Of a DNA stretch of 64,000 nucleotides, positions 50,189 to 59,413 are shown one piece after another (positions within the stretch are counted from its first letter, which is position 1; every line of letters starts with the position of its first letter). Source of the DNA: JAHBVL01 sp963712055 (GTDB lineage: Bacteria > Chloroflexota > Chloroflexia > Thermomicrobiales > UBA6265); NCBI GenBank assembly GCA_963712055.1, contig CAVQGN010000007.1, forward strand, positions 62,001-126,000, read 5' to 3'. Both the position numbers and the translations under genes were made by a program. The notes under the pieces are model-generated. The model was not told the origin of the DNA and made no database searches. It saw only the letters and a program-made list of their open reading frames with translations.

Positions 50189-52312
50189 ATGACCGCACCG
50201 GTTCTGCATACGATGAAGATCCAACGAACGCGAACCGATCGCGACGTGATAATGCTGACCGAGATCGGCCTCTGGCTGATGATGCTGGTGCTGGTGATCG
50301 GTGTGCAGATCATGCTCTTTCCGGCCAAGGTCGATTTCGCGCTCGAGATCTTCGCCACCGAGGGGCGCGGGTCCGATGCGCTTGCCACTGGTCTCGAGCA
50401 GCTTGGAATCTCCCAGCGAACCTACGGGGTGATCGGGGTCGCCTGGTCGCTCGTTCTCGGTGTGATCGTGGCGGCAATCTCCCTCGTGATTCTCCTGAAG
50501 CACCGGCGGGAGGATTGGTTTGCTGTTGCTGTTGCCTTCGTGCTTCTGGCCGGAACAGGAGCCCATTTCCCCCCACTGATCGCGGAATCACTGGCCGGAC
50601 AGCCGTTCTGGGTCTGGACGGCACGGTTTGCAACCCTTGTCGGAATTGTCGGCTTTTTTCTGATGCCGTTTCTCTTTCCCAACGGTCGATTCGTGCCACG
50701 CTGGATGGCGGTTGTGGGACTGATCGTGGCCCTTTCCGGCGGAGCCTTCATCTTGGCTCCCGATTGGGATCCGCCAGCACTGCTGGCGACTGATCGCTCT
50801 CCCGTCGACGAGATCGTGATCGTGGCTCTGACAATCGGTTCCCTGCTCTACCGCTATCGACGCAAAGCCTCGATCATCGAACGTCAGCAGATGAAATGGG
50901 CAGCGGTCGGTCTCGGGTTGGCTGTGCCGACGTTTTTCCTTGGTGATTTCCTCCTCTATCGGATCGATGGAACTCCGGCCGGTGTTCTGGCCTATCTTGG
51001 GTTTTCATTCTTCATGGGGTTCTCAGGACTCGTTTTTCCTCTGTCGATTGCATTTGCCGTGTTGCGATACCGGCTGTTCGACATCGACGTCCTGATCAAC
51101 CGCCTGCTCGTCTATGGCGTCCTGACCGGGCTGGTGATTGGGACGTATGTCGTCATCGTGCTGGGTGTGGGTTCACTCATACACAGTGAACGCAACCTCC
51201 TGCTTTCGGTCATTGCGACGGGCATTATCGCGGTTGGGTTTCAGGCCGTCAGAGAGCGGGTGCAGCGAGCCATCGACCGCGCGTTTTTTGGTGACCGGGG
51301 CAATCCCTATGCCATCACCATGGCGGTTGCTGCTGAACTCGAACGCGTGGTGCGACCAGCAGAGATTCTGCCGGTCGTCGTCGAGTCGCTGGCGCGGTCA
51401 TTGAGACTGCCATTTGCCGGGGTGGAACTGCTCCAGCAGGGAGCGCCAGTCATGGCGGCCCAGGCGGGGGTCGATCCAGGCGTGACAGAACGTTTTCCCC
51501 TGACCTTTCAAGGCGTCGAACTCGGGGCGTTGATCGTGGCGCCCCGCGCCGCCAGCGAACCGCTGAGTCAGCGTGATCAGCAGTTGCTGACGGACCTGGC
51601 CCGGCAGATCGGCGTGGCCGCGCATGGGGTGCTCACGGACTACGATCTGCAAGCGGCTCGCCAGCGACTTGTGACTACACGGGAGGAGGAACGGCGGCGA
51701 TTGCGCCGGGACCTGCATGATGGCCTTGGTGCGCAGCTGGCGGCGTTATCGATGCAAGCGGGGACGATCAAGGCGGTCGCGAAGGACGATCCTGACACTG
51801 TCGAGATGATGGCCGAGGAGTTGCAGGGCGAGCTCCGATTGGCGATCGCGGAAATCCGGCGGTTGGTCCATGGCCTTCGACCGCCGGCACTCGATGAACT
51901 CGGTCTGGTGTCGGCGTTGCGGGAGCGGGCTCGGTCGCTCAGCGTCGGCGGTCTGAATCGTGTTGTCCGCATCGACGTCGAAGCGCCTGCGGAGATGCCG
52001 CCGATCCCGGCTGCGGTCGAAGTGGCGATCTATCGAATCGTCGAGGAAGCGCTGACCAATGTGCTCCGCCATGCGGAGGCGGATCGGTGTCTGGTCACCA
52101 TTACCGTCGGACCCGGAATCGAGGTGACTATCGCAGACGACGGGATTGGCGCCAACGACACGTCGTGGGGTGTTGGATCGGCGTCGATGCGGGAACGGGC
52201 GGAGGAACTGGGAGGAGCATTGGTGACGAGTTCGGGACTCTTTGGCAAAGGATTCTCGGTACGGGCGACCATTCCTTTGCCACGCCCGGGGGAACCGAAC
52301 CATGGAGGCTGA
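50189..52312 (+). CDS. NarL-type sensor histidine kinase with multi-helix membrane sensor
   Basis: A 707-residue membrane histidine kinase. About nine or ten N-terminal helices (to about residue 350) form an uncharacterised membrane sensor; a GAF-like domain follows (about 365-490). The HisKA_3 box REEERRRLRRDLHDGLGAQL has phospho-acceptor His510, and the HATPase_c domain shows EALTNVLRHAEADRC and ITIADDGIG-like IADDGIGAND. The ATG at 50189 after AGGATAGGAA is preferred to the longer ORF from 50105. Its 3' end overlaps the response-regulator gene by 11 bases, so the pair is one two-component system. Confidence 0.9.
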   Translation: MTAPVLHTMKIQRTRTDRDVIMLTEIGLWLMMLVLVIGVQIMLFPAKVDFALEIFATEGRGSDALATGLEQLGISQRTYGVIGVAWSLVLGVIVAAISLVILLKHRREDWFAVAVAFVLLAGTGAHFPPLIAESLAGQPFWVWTARFATLVGIVGFFLMPFLFPNGRFVPRWMAVVGLIVALSGGAFILAPDWDPPALLATDRSPVDEIVIVALTIGSLLYRYRRKASIIERQQMKWAAVGLGLAVPTFFLGDFLLYRIDGTPAGVLAYLGFSFFMGFSGLVFPLSIAFAVLRYRLFDIDVLINRLLVYGVLTGLVIGTYVVIVLGVGSLIHSERNLLLSVIATGIIAVGFQAVRERVQRAIDRAFFGDRGNPYAITMAVAAELERVVRPAEILPVVVESLARSLRLPFAGVELLQQGAPVMAAQAGVDPGVTERFPLTFQGVELGALIVAPRAASEPLSQRDQQLLTDLARQIGVAAHGVLTDYDLQAARQRLVTTREEERRRLRRDLHDGLGAQLAALSMQAGTIKAVAKDDPDTVEMMAEELQGELRLAIAEIRRLVHGLRPPALDELGLVSALRERARSLSVGGLNRVVRIDVEAPAEMPPIPAAVEVAIYRIVEEALTNVLRHAEADRCLVTITVGPGIEVTIADDGIGANDTSWGVGSASMRERAEELGGALVTSSGLFGKGFSVRATIPLPRPGEPNHGG

Positions 52313-52952
52313 ACCGCCGATCGGGATCGTGATCGTGGATGACCATCCCCTGATCCGAAAGGGGCTGCGGACGATGCTGGCATTCGAGCCTGACTTTGCT
52401 GTGCTGGGAGAAGCGACTGATGGTCCGGAGGCCGTTGACCTGGTGCTGAAGGCAATGCCAGATGTCGTGCTTCTCGATCTGCATATGCCCGGTGGCAGCG
52501 GCCTCGATGCCTGCCGCGAGATCACCAGGGTGTCGCCGCAATCGCGAGTCCTGATGTTGACACTCTATGACGATGATGAATCGGTGTTTTCGGCAGTGCG
52601 CGCAGGAGCGCGAGGGTATCTGCTCAAGGACAGCGACGAAGAGGAGATCATCCGGGCAATCCGATCGGTGGCGGCGGGAACCGCGATCTTCAGTGCGAGT
52701 GTGGCAGGACGCGTCCTCGAGTATTTTTCCATACCGCCGAGAGCGGTCGGCGATGTCTTCCCTACGTTGTCGATCCGCGAGCGGGAGGTTCTCGAGCTGC
52801 TGGCGAAGGGGAAATCGAACACCGCCATTGGCGACACGCTGTTTATCGCGCCGAAAACCGTTGCGAACCATGTCAGCAACATCTTTGCCAAGCTTCAGGT
52901 GGCGGACCGAGCGGAGGCGATCATCAGGGCGCGGGAAGCCGGGCTACGTTAG
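52302..52952 (+). CDS. LuxR/NarL-family response regulator
   Basis: A 216-residue response regulator. The receiver domain begins IGIVIVDDHPLIRKGLRTML with the acidic pair Asp-Asp; phospho-acceptor Asp59 lies in VVLLDLHMPGGSG, and the conserved Lys is in GYLLKDSDEEE. The C-terminal LuxR HTH is LSIREREVLELLAKGKSNTA followed by APKTVANHVSNIFAKLQV. The start at 52302 overlaps the kinase stop. Its targets are unknown; the cupredoxin-like gene upstream is a candidate by proximity. Confidence 0.93.
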   Translation: MEAEPPIGIVIVDDHPLIRKGLRTMLAFEPDFAVLGEATDGPEAVDLVLKAMPDVVLLDLHMPGGSGLDACREITRVSPQSRVLMLTLYDDDESVFSAVRAGARGYLLKDSDEEEIIRAIRSVAAGTAIFSASVAGRVLEYFSIPPRAVGDVFPTLSIREREVLELLAKGKSNTAIGDTLFIAPKTVANHVSNIFAKLQVADRAEAIIRAREAGLR

Positions 52953-53008
52953 GAGGGGATGACACGGCGTTGGTGTCTCCTGCGGGTGCGAAGAAGTGTA
53001 TTTCGGGG

Positions 53009-53243
53009 AGTCGCTGGTGGACGGCTGCTGCGGCAGGAGATCCCTCGTTCCTCGGGATGACACGAGTCGCTGGTGATTGGCGGCTGCGGCGGCAGGAGAT
53101 CCCTCGTTCCTCGGGATGACACGAGTCGCTGGTGTTGGCGGCTGCGGCGGCAGGAGATCCCTCGTTCCTCGGGATGACACGAGTCGCTGGTGATTGGCTG
53201 CTGCAGCAGGAGAACCCTCGTTCCTCGGGATGGCACGAGTCGG
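53009..53243 (+). repeat. Tandem repeat of about 57-59 bases, four copies and a partial
   Basis: The core GAGTCGCTGGTG, a G/C-rich variable stretch, then CAGGAGATCCCTCGTTCCTC and GGGATGACAC recurs at about 53009, 53064, 53123 and 53180, with a partial at 53237. Variants are mostly single bases, plus ATT present or absent after GGTG. On the minus strand it produces spurious frames reading SRGTRDLLP or HPEERGISC. It fills the gap 52953-53311 between the response regulator and the pterin dehydratase. Confidence 0.85.
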
Positions 53244-53311
53244 GATGACGGGATGCGGGATTAGCGGGCTGGTGAAGTGGGGTTACGCCTGATTCTGGAT
53301 CGTCGGCGACG

Positions 53312-53671
53312 TCAATCGCGGGCGGCGTCGCACTGGGAGTCGTAGAGGCAATCGGTCTTGGCGGCCATGATGAAGTCGTTGCGATGAAGGCCCCTGATCG
53401 TGCGGGTGTACCAGGTAACGGTGACGCGGCCCCATTCGACCAGGATTGCCGGATGGTGGGCTTCACGTTCAGCCAGATCGGCAACCCTCTTGGTGAGCAC
53501 CAGTGCTTCCATGAAATTGGCGAGCGGGTAGGAACGGACCAGCCTGGGTGTATCGTCAACGGTCACGAGATCCCAAGATGGGATCATCGGATGCAATTCA
53601 GCGATTTCCTGGTCAGTTACCCGCGGCGCATCGTTCCGGCAAGCGACACACCGCTCATCGATCAGTAGCAC
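53312..53671 (-). CDS. phhB: Pterin-4a-carbinolamine dehydratase
   Basis: A 119-residue cytoplasmic enzyme that dehydrates 4a-hydroxytetrahydrobiopterin in pterin recycling. The family core is ANFMEALVLTKRVADLAERE, the catalytic AHHPAILVEWGRVTVTWYT with its two histidines, and a third conserved stretch GLHRNDFIMAAKTDCL. The N-terminus (LLIDERCVACRNDAPRVTDQ) contains a CxxC absent from many relatives. The start is a GTG at 53671 after AAAGGAG. No phenylalanine hydroxylase is in the window, so its cofactor partner is unknown. Confidence 0.9.
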   Translation of the reverse strand: MLLIDERCVACRNDAPRVTDQEIAELHPMIPSWDLVTVDDTPRLVRSYPLANFMEALVLTKRVADLAEREAHHPAILVEWGRVTVTWYTRTIRGLHRNDFIMAAKTDCLYDSQCDAARD

Positions 53672-53775
53672 GGCGTGCTCCTTTCATCTCTATCATTGTA
53701 GTCAATTGATCGAGGCCGACCAGAACGATCGGTAAAGCAGGCCCCCCTGGTGAGCGGCGCTGATCGAGATGGCGG

Positions 53776-55185
53776 ATGAGGAGCGCCGTGGCCGTTTGTG
53801 TGGGGTGTCACGCTGAAATCGGGGGACCCGAATCGTGTTCGCGTTGTGGCGGCTTGGCCTCGGGTACCCGGTTCTGTCCATTTTGCGGTGCGGATCGCCA
53901 TCTTCCGCTCTTTTGTCCGTATTGCGGAGAGCCAGTCGCCGCGAACGCGAGCGTTCAGCCTGCGGGAGTCGGCTTGCAGATACCACCGGCCTGGGCAGGT
54001 CCGCCGCCGAAACCGAATCGATGGCGCTCCTGGGTGATTGGATGCGGTTGCTTACCCGGTGTGCTGGTCGTACTGGCGATTCTGGCGGGTGCAGCCAACG
54101 GCGATCTCTCGACGCTGCTTATCGCGACATTGGCCGCGGTCATCCCGGCGGTGCTTTACAGTCGGATCATTCTTTCGCTCGATCGCTATGAAGAAGAACC
54201 GACGCGAGCGATTCTTTTCGCGTTTGGATGGGGTGCGGTCGCGGCGGTGTTGCTGGCGATTGTTGGCGAACTGATTTTCGCTTCGAGTCTGATTCCGGTG
54301 GCTGGTGCGGAAACGGCAGATATCGCCACGCTGGTCATTGGGGCGCCGGTGATCGAGGAAGCCTTCAAGGGAGTCGCGCTCCTGCTTCTTCTCTGGTTCT
54401 ACCGCGAAGAAATCGATGGCGTTCTCGATGGCCTGGTCTATGGCGCATTGATCGGAATCGGGTTCGCCATGACCGAAAACATCCTGTATTTCATTGCGTC
54501 CTACCAGGACGACGGCGCGAGTGGTCTCGGTACGACTTTCGTGATACGGGTGCTGATCAACGGGTTTGGCCACGCGATGTATACCGGCGCTTTCGGAGCG
54601 GCGGTAGGGTGGTCACGAACGCAGTATTCGAAAGGGTGGGCTCGGGTCTGGGCGATCATTGTTGGCTATCTCGTGGCGGTGCTTCTTCATATGGCCTGGA
54701 ATGGTGGTCTGGTGATCGTCTGGTCACTCCTTGGCGAGGACGCCTCGGTCTGGGAAGTTCTTCTGGTGCTGGTGCCACTCTTCGTGGTACCGCCATTGGC
54801 GACGCTTGGCTGGATTGCGAGGCGGTCGGGAACGACCACGCTCTCGGTATTGGCAAGCCAGCTCGAATCGGAAATCGGTATTGGCGTGCTCACGCCCGCC
54901 GAGTACCGGGCGGTGGTCGATCCTCTGCTGAGGAAAGAAGCAATGGCCGCCGCGCGAGCTGCTGGTGGATGGAGTCGTTGGCGCGTGCAACGGCGATTGC
55001 TGATGGCTGCGGCTGATCTGGCGTATCGTAAACACCATATAGAGCAGGTCGGTGCGATCAGTGCGAGAGACTGGTGGGCGATCGAACTCGATCGGCAGGA
55101 GATCTGGCGAAGTCGCACCGAATTGAGTGGTGGTGAACCAGCCGGGAGGAGCAGTCATCAGCGTGGAGGCCGAGAAAACGTCTGA
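53776..55185 (+). CDS. PrsW-family intramembrane metalloprotease-like protein with N-terminal zinc ribbon
   Basis: A 469-residue protein. The first 55 residues hold three CxxC pairs (VCVGCHAE, SCSRCGG, FCPFCGA and FCPYCGE), a double zinc-ribbon. A Pro-rich linker leads into about eight helices with PrsW motifs: DRYEEEPTRAILFAFGWG, then GAPVIEEAFKGVALLLLL (Glu-Glu active-site pair), GFAMTENILYF and GFGHAMYTGAFGA (His). A soluble tail of about 110 residues ends the protein. PrsW proteases cleave anti-sigma factors or other membrane substrates. The XRE regulator gene overlaps its end by 23 bases, so the two are probably functionally paired. Confidence 0.85.
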   Translation: MRSAVAVCVGCHAEIGGPESCSRCGGLASGTRFCPFCGADRHLPLFCPYCGEPVAANASVQPAGVGLQIPPAWAGPPPKPNRWRSWVIGCGCLPGVLVVLAILAGAANGDLSTLLIATLAAVIPAVLYSRIILSLDRYEEEPTRAILFAFGWGAVAAVLLAIVGELIFASSLIPVAGAETADIATLVIGAPVIEEAFKGVALLLLLWFYREEIDGVLDGLVYGALIGIGFAMTENILYFIASYQDDGASGLGTTFVIRVLINGFGHAMYTGAFGAAVGWSRTQYSKGWARVWAIIVGYLVAVLLHMAWNGGLVIVWSLLGEDASVWEVLLVLVPLFVVPPLATLGWIARRSGTTTLSVLASQLESEIGIGVLTPAEYRAVVDPLLRKEAMAAARAAGGWSRWRVQRRLLMAAADLAYRKHHIEQVGAISARDWWAIELDRQEIWRSRTELSGGEPAGRSSHQRGGRENV

Positions 55186-55597
55186 AATCGAGATCGTAGA
55201 GGGGAACGGCCAGCGGAACCTCTTCGGTGACCGGTTGCGAGCGCTACGTGAAAAACACGGGCTCAACGTCAAGGAACTTGCCAGAATGGCGCGGGTGCAG
55301 CCGGCGCGACTCTCGCGAATCGAGCGAGGGGAGTTGGTCAATCCTGATGTCAGCACTGTCACCCGGCTAGCGACGGCCCTCGGCATGAGCCTGGAGGACT
55401 TTCAGGCGGCGACGGCGGCGGTTGTCAGTTCGCCGATGGTGCCCTCGAAGTCACCGCGGGTCGTGCTCGAACTCGTGTCGCAGGTGCGGTGGACGCCGGC
55501 TCGAACGGCCGAATTTCGGGCGCTGGCGCGGGAGTGGATGCGGGAAGATAGCTTGATTTCAGGCCATTCGGAGCCTTCTGCTCACCGAGCGGACTAG
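55163..55597 (+). CDS. XRE-family helix-turn-helix regulator
   Basis: A 144-residue cytoplasmic regulator. The HTH_3 domain reads LRALREKHGLNVKELARMAR, then VQPARLSRIERGELVNPDVS and TVTRLATALGMSLEDF (about residues 20-82). The C-terminal 60 residues (RVVLELVSQVRWTPARTAEF) have no recognised domain. GTG at 55163 follows GGGAGGAG and is preferred; the same frame has a GTG at 55127. The gene overlaps the PrsW-like gene's end by 23 bases, which suggests translational coupling and a shared response. Confidence 0.85.
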   Translation: MEAEKTSEIEIVEGNGQRNLFGDRLRALREKHGLNVKELARMARVQPARLSRIERGELVNPDVSTVTRLATALGMSLEDFQAATAAVVSSPMVPSKSPRVVLELVSQVRWTPARTAEFRALAREWMREDSLISGHSEPSAHRAD

Positions 55598-55638
55598 GTG
55601 CTACAACGCGCCGACCTGATTTGTAGTGCGTTGCCCAC

Positions 55639-55666
55639 TTGCCAAGATTGAATTCCAGCCGATAAT
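55639..55666 (+). promoter_or_regulatory. Promoter upstream of the third peptide-type ABC operon
   Basis: TTGCCA (55639-55644) and GATAAT (55661-55666) are separated by 16 bp. Transcription would start near 55673, giving a leader of roughly 165 bases before the ATG at 55839. Confidence 0.5.
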
Positions 55667-55838
55667 ACCCCTGTAGTTCCTCACCATCGAGTGAAACATA
55701 GTTTCGCGACTGCGGCGAAGGAGACTACCCATACTCGATCAGGTGTCTGGCATCGAGCTGGAGCAAAGAGAAGGGAGGCCCGGACTCAACGGTGAAACAA
55801 GGATGGACTTTTGGATCAGAGCAGATGAGGAGATCGCG

Positions 55839-57461
55839 ATGAAGTTTCACGATGACGAGATGCGGTTGATTGGTGATCTGATGCGGGGCCGGGTCTCGCG
55901 TCGGAGCCTGATCGTGCGCGGAACAGCGCTCGGGCTGAGTACCGCTGGACTGGCGACGTTGGTCGGCGCGTATGACACCGCCGCTCAGAGTGAGGGCGAA
56001 CCGACCGGTGAGGTTGTGTACGCGCTGGAATCGGCACCGCCGAACATGGCGCCGTTCGGTGGCGTTTCGCAAGCGCAGGCTTGGGCGAACGAGCATATCT
56101 ACGATTCGTTGCTGGCATGGGATGTTGATCTCAATATCATCCCGGCGCTGGCGGAGTCTTACGAAGCACCTGATGAACTGACGTACATCTTCAAGTTGCG
56201 ACAGGGCGTGATGTTCCATGACGGCGCCGAGATGAAAGCGGCCGACGTGGTGTATTCGATTCTGAATGCGGTCGATCCGCCGCCGCCGGGTGTGAAGATC
56301 GGCCAGCTGGCGAACATCGCTGGCGCGGAAGCGATCGACGATTACACGGTCCAGTTCAACATGAGCACGGTCGATCCGGCGATCCCGGGTGTGCTGGCCT
56401 GGTCGCGGTACACGCCAGTTGTTCCGGAGGGCATCGAGGATCGGATCAATACGTTGACCGAAGGTATCGGCACCGGGCCGTTCAAGCTGGTCGAGTATGT
56501 CCAGGATGACCGGATTGTGTACGAAGCCAATCCCGACTACTGGAATGCCGGCGTGCCCTGCATCGCCAAGCTGACTCTCAAGGTTCTTGCGGACGAGCAA
56601 GCCCGTGTTTCGAACTTGCGATCGGGTGAAATCGATGGCGGTATCGTGACTCCGGACGTGGTCGTAACGCTCGAGGGTGAAGACTCGCTGGAGGTCCAGA
56701 GTGGTCTCTTCTCGGCGCCACGGGTGATCCAGCTGAGCATGGTCGAGGATGTGCCCTGGCGGGACAAGCGAGTTCGGCAGGCGATCCGGAAGGTCGTCGA
56801 TGTCCAGCGGATCATCGACAATGTCTATGCTGGCGAGGCCGAGATGACGGGTCCGATTCCTCCGGGATACGGCGACTTCCCATTGCCATCTGACCGCTTG
56901 GCCGAGCTGTATGCGGTCGATGTCGATGCCGCCAAGGCATTGATGGAAGAAGCCGGCTTCGCCGATGGTTTCTCGGTCGAACTGCAGGCGATTTCCGCTC
57001 CGCGTGAATACACCCAGATTGCTGAGATCGTGGCTGAGCAGTGCAAGCAGATCAACATCGACGTCACCGTGCAACCGCTCGAGATTGGGCAGTTTGCCGA
57101 GAATGTCGGAAATGGTAGCTACGAGTGGGCCTCGACTGGGCGCGGTATGCGCGGCGATCCAGCTCACTTCGTGATCGACTTCCGAAATGGCACGCCGTTG
57201 AATGTGACCTGGTTCGGCGATGGCTGGAACAGCGACGAGATCAACGCGCTGTATGACGAGGCGTATGTCGAACTCGACCAGGCCGCACGTGTGCCGATGT
57301 ATCACGAACTGCAGGAGATGATCATCGACGAAGCACCGCATATCTACACCGTCCAGAGCAAGCGCTTCCAGGTGGTCAACAACCGGTTGCAGGGGATGTA
57401 TGTCTCTTATGACCTGACCAACAAACCGCTGCGCACGGCCTGTGTTGTCGAAGAGGCATAG
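55839..57461 (+). CDS. ABC transporter substrate-binding protein, family 5
   Basis: A 540-residue exported binding protein. A Tat signal (RVSRRSLIVRGTALGLSTAG) is followed by GEVVYALESAPPNMAPFGGV, the first-lobe box IFKLRQGVMFHDGAEMKAAD, and the later GTGPFKLVEYVQDDRIVYEA and NPDYWNAGVPC. The ATG at 55839 after GAGGAG is preferred, since the upstream 32 codons lack homology, although an ATG at 55803 is possible. It heads a binding-protein-permease-permease operon of the dipeptide/nickel type. No ATPase genes follow. The ligand is unknown. Confidence 0.92.
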   Translation: MKFHDDEMRLIGDLMRGRVSRRSLIVRGTALGLSTAGLATLVGAYDTAAQSEGEPTGEVVYALESAPPNMAPFGGVSQAQAWANEHIYDSLLAWDVDLNIIPALAESYEAPDELTYIFKLRQGVMFHDGAEMKAADVVYSILNAVDPPPPGVKIGQLANIAGAEAIDDYTVQFNMSTVDPAIPGVLAWSRYTPVVPEGIEDRINTLTEGIGTGPFKLVEYVQDDRIVYEANPDYWNAGVPCIAKLTLKVLADEQARVSNLRSGEIDGGIVTPDVVVTLEGEDSLEVQSGLFSAPRVIQLSMVEDVPWRDKRVRQAIRKVVDVQRIIDNVYAGEAEMTGPIPPGYGDFPLPSDRLAELYAVDVDAAKALMEEAGFADGFSVELQAISAPREYTQIAEIVAEQCKQINIDVTVQPLEIGQFAENVGNGSYEWASTGRGMRGDPAHFVIDFRNGTPLNVTWFGDGWNSDEINALYDEAYVELDQAARVPMYHELQEMIIDEAPHIYTVQSKRFQVVNNRLQGMYVSYDLTNKPLRTACVVEEA

Positions 57462-57484
57462 TCCTCGGCTGACATGCTGATTTC

Positions 57485-57517
57485 GCTCCTGCCTGGAACG
57501 AGTTTCCGGGCGGGAGC
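57485..57517 (+). terminator. Intercistronic hairpin between binding protein and permease
   Basis: GCTCCTGCC and GGGCGGGAGC form a nearly perfect GC-rich stem with a 14-base loop, about 25 bases past the binding-protein stop and 40 before the permease start. It is the third example in the window of a stem in this operon position. Confidence 0.5.
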
Positions 57518-57558
57518 CTTGTTTCTCTCATCGAAACCGTGTTCAGGAGTTCTCGGAA

Positions 57559-58509
57559 ATGGGTCGATACATTCTCAGGCGGTTGTTGATGCTCATCCCG
57601 ACGTTACTGGGTATGAGCATCCTGATCTTCCTGATGCTGCGATTGCTGCCGGGGGATATTCTCGACATCATCGCGGGCACGGATGCGCAAGCCGATGAGC
57701 AAGCGATGCAGAAACTGCGTGAATCGATGGGGCTAGCCGATCCGATACCGGTGCAATACGTCAAATGGCTCGGTGATCTACTGCAGGGAAATCCGGGCAA
57801 CTCGATGCGTTCCGGTGAACCGGTTTCCGAGCTGCTGGCGCGTGCGCTGCCGATCACGCTCGAGCTGGCCATTCTCTCGGTGATTATCAGTACAGCGATC
57901 GCGATGCCGCTCGGTGTGATCTCTGCGGTGAAACGGGATACACCGCTCGATTTCGGAGCTCGGGTTGGTGGACTGGTTGGTCTGTCACTACCCAGTTTCT
58001 GGATCGCGACGCTGATGCTGCTCGTGTCGTCGAAAGCATTCGGTTGGACTCCAAGTCTGCGATTTGTCCCTTTTCACGAAGATCCCATCGCTAATCTGAA
58101 ACAAATGATCTTGCCGGCAATCGCGATCGGAATCCAGTTGATGGCCATCATCATGCGGATGACCCGCACGACGATGCTGGAGGTATTAGGTCAGGACTAT
58201 GTGCGGACGGCGCGAGCGAAGGGATTGAATGATCGGATCGTTGTCTATCGGCACGCCCTGCGGAACGCCATGATTCCAGTCATCACCGTGATTGGGTTCC
58301 AGCTTGGTGCGTTGATGGGGTCGTCAGCGATCGTCGAGGTCATATTTGGTTTGAATGGTATTGGCAATACATTATTGCAGGGAATCTTCAACCGGGATTA
58401 CACGCTGGTGCAGGCGGCGACGCTCTACCTTGCAGTCGTCTTTGTGCTGATCAATCTGGCCGTCGATGTGGCCTATGGATTCCTCGATCCGCGGATCAAG
58501 CAGTCGTGA
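57559..58509 (+). CDS. ABC transporter permease, DppB type
   Basis: A 316-residue permease with the DppB layout: first helix, periplasmic loop RLLPGDILDIIAGTDAQADE, then KWLGDLLQGNPGNSMRSGEP and five helices. The EAA loop is YVRTARAKGLNDRIVVYRHA and the end is AYGFLDPRIKQS. Its GTGA end overlaps the following DppC-type start. Confidence 0.93.
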   Translation: MGRYILRRLLMLIPTLLGMSILIFLMLRLLPGDILDIIAGTDAQADEQAMQKLRESMGLADPIPVQYVKWLGDLLQGNPGNSMRSGEPVSELLARALPITLELAILSVIISTAIAMPLGVISAVKRDTPLDFGARVGGLVGLSLPSFWIATLMLLVSSKAFGWTPSLRFVPFHEDPIANLKQMILPAIAIGIQLMAIIMRMTRTTMLEVLGQDYVRTARAKGLNDRIVVYRHALRNAMIPVITVIGFQLGALMGSSAIVEVIFGLNGIGNTLLQGIFNRDYTLVQAATLYLAVVFVLINLAVDVAYGFLDPRIKQS

Positions 58510-59396
58510 GCGAACTGGCATTGCCTTCAACAATTGCGGAAGGTCGGGCGAGCAGGGCCAAAGACCGGTTTGCCACGTTGCGGATGCTGACCCGGAACCC
58601 GATCGGTCTGGTCGGAATGATCATCGTTCTGGCGACGATCCTGGTGGCGCTGTTTGCGCCAATCGTCGCTCCCTACGACCCGGCATCGCAAGCGTTCACG
58701 AGGTTGCTTCCACCGAGTCGCGACCATCTGATGGGAACCGATGAACTTGGGCGCGATACGTTTTCACGAATCGTTTACGGGTCACGGGTCTCGCTGCAGG
58801 TTGGTGTGATTGCGGTCGCGATCGCTCTTGTGGTCGGCGGTCTGTTGGGGATGATCGGCGGCTTTTTTGGGGGACGTCTGGACGCGTTTCTGATGAGGTT
58901 GGTCGATATCCTCTTTGCGTTTCCGGGTTTGGTCCTGGCGATTGTCATCGCGGGTTTACTCGGGCCGAGTCGACGCAACGCGATGATCGCGATCGGTGTC
59001 ATTTTCGCGCCGGCGTTTGCGCGGGTTGTGCGCGGAACGGTGCTGGCGGTGATGAGTGAGCCGTATATCGAATCGGGACGGGTGGCTGGGTCGAGCGATT
59101 CGCGGTTGATCCGGTTGCATGTGCTGCCGAATATCCTGGCGCCGATGATCGTGATGGTGACGGTCTATCTCTCGAGCGCGATCTTGTCCGAGGCGGCGTT
59201 GAGTTTCCTTGGCCTCGGTACGCAACCGCCAGAACCGACCTGGGGAGGGATGCTGAACGTTGCTCGGACCTATATGGAGATTTCGCCGTGGATGGCGATC
59301 TTTCCTGGTCTGGCGATCATGATCGTGGTGCTCGGTTTCAATTTCCTGGGCGATGGTTTGCGAGACGTGCTCGATCCCCGGTTGCGGGAGCGGTAG
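58506..59396 (+). CDS. ABC transporter permease, DppC type
   Basis: A 296-residue permease. Features are an N-terminal helix, the DppC box PSRDHLMGTDELGRDTFSRI, further helices, the EAA loop ESGRVAGSSDSRLIRLHVLP, and the end GDGLRDVLDPRLRER. The start is a GTG overlapping the DppB stop (GTGA). A textbook terminator follows, so this operon has no ATPases of its own. Confidence 0.93.
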   Translation: MSELALPSTIAEGRASRAKDRFATLRMLTRNPIGLVGMIIVLATILVALFAPIVAPYDPASQAFTRLLPPSRDHLMGTDELGRDTFSRIVYGSRVSLQVGVIAVAIALVVGGLLGMIGGFFGGRLDAFLMRLVDILFAFPGLVLAIVIAGLLGPSRRNAMIAIGVIFAPAFARVVRGTVLAVMSEPYIESGRVAGSSDSRLIRLHVLPNILAPMIVMVTVYLSSAILSEAALSFLGLGTQPPEPTWGGMLNVARTYMEISPWMAIFPGLAIMIVVLGFNFLGDGLRDVLDPRLRER

Positions 59397-59413
59397 GTAC
59401 CCCAAACCCCAAA

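Noticed and set aside
53009..53243. CRISPR array
   Set aside because: The units are adjacent tandem copies whose variable part is only a few bases different; there are no unrelated spacers and no cas genes.
55725..57341. 538-codon minus-strand frame
   Set aside because: Antisense to a clear family-5 binding protein, and rich in Asp/Arg/His as expected of a shadow.
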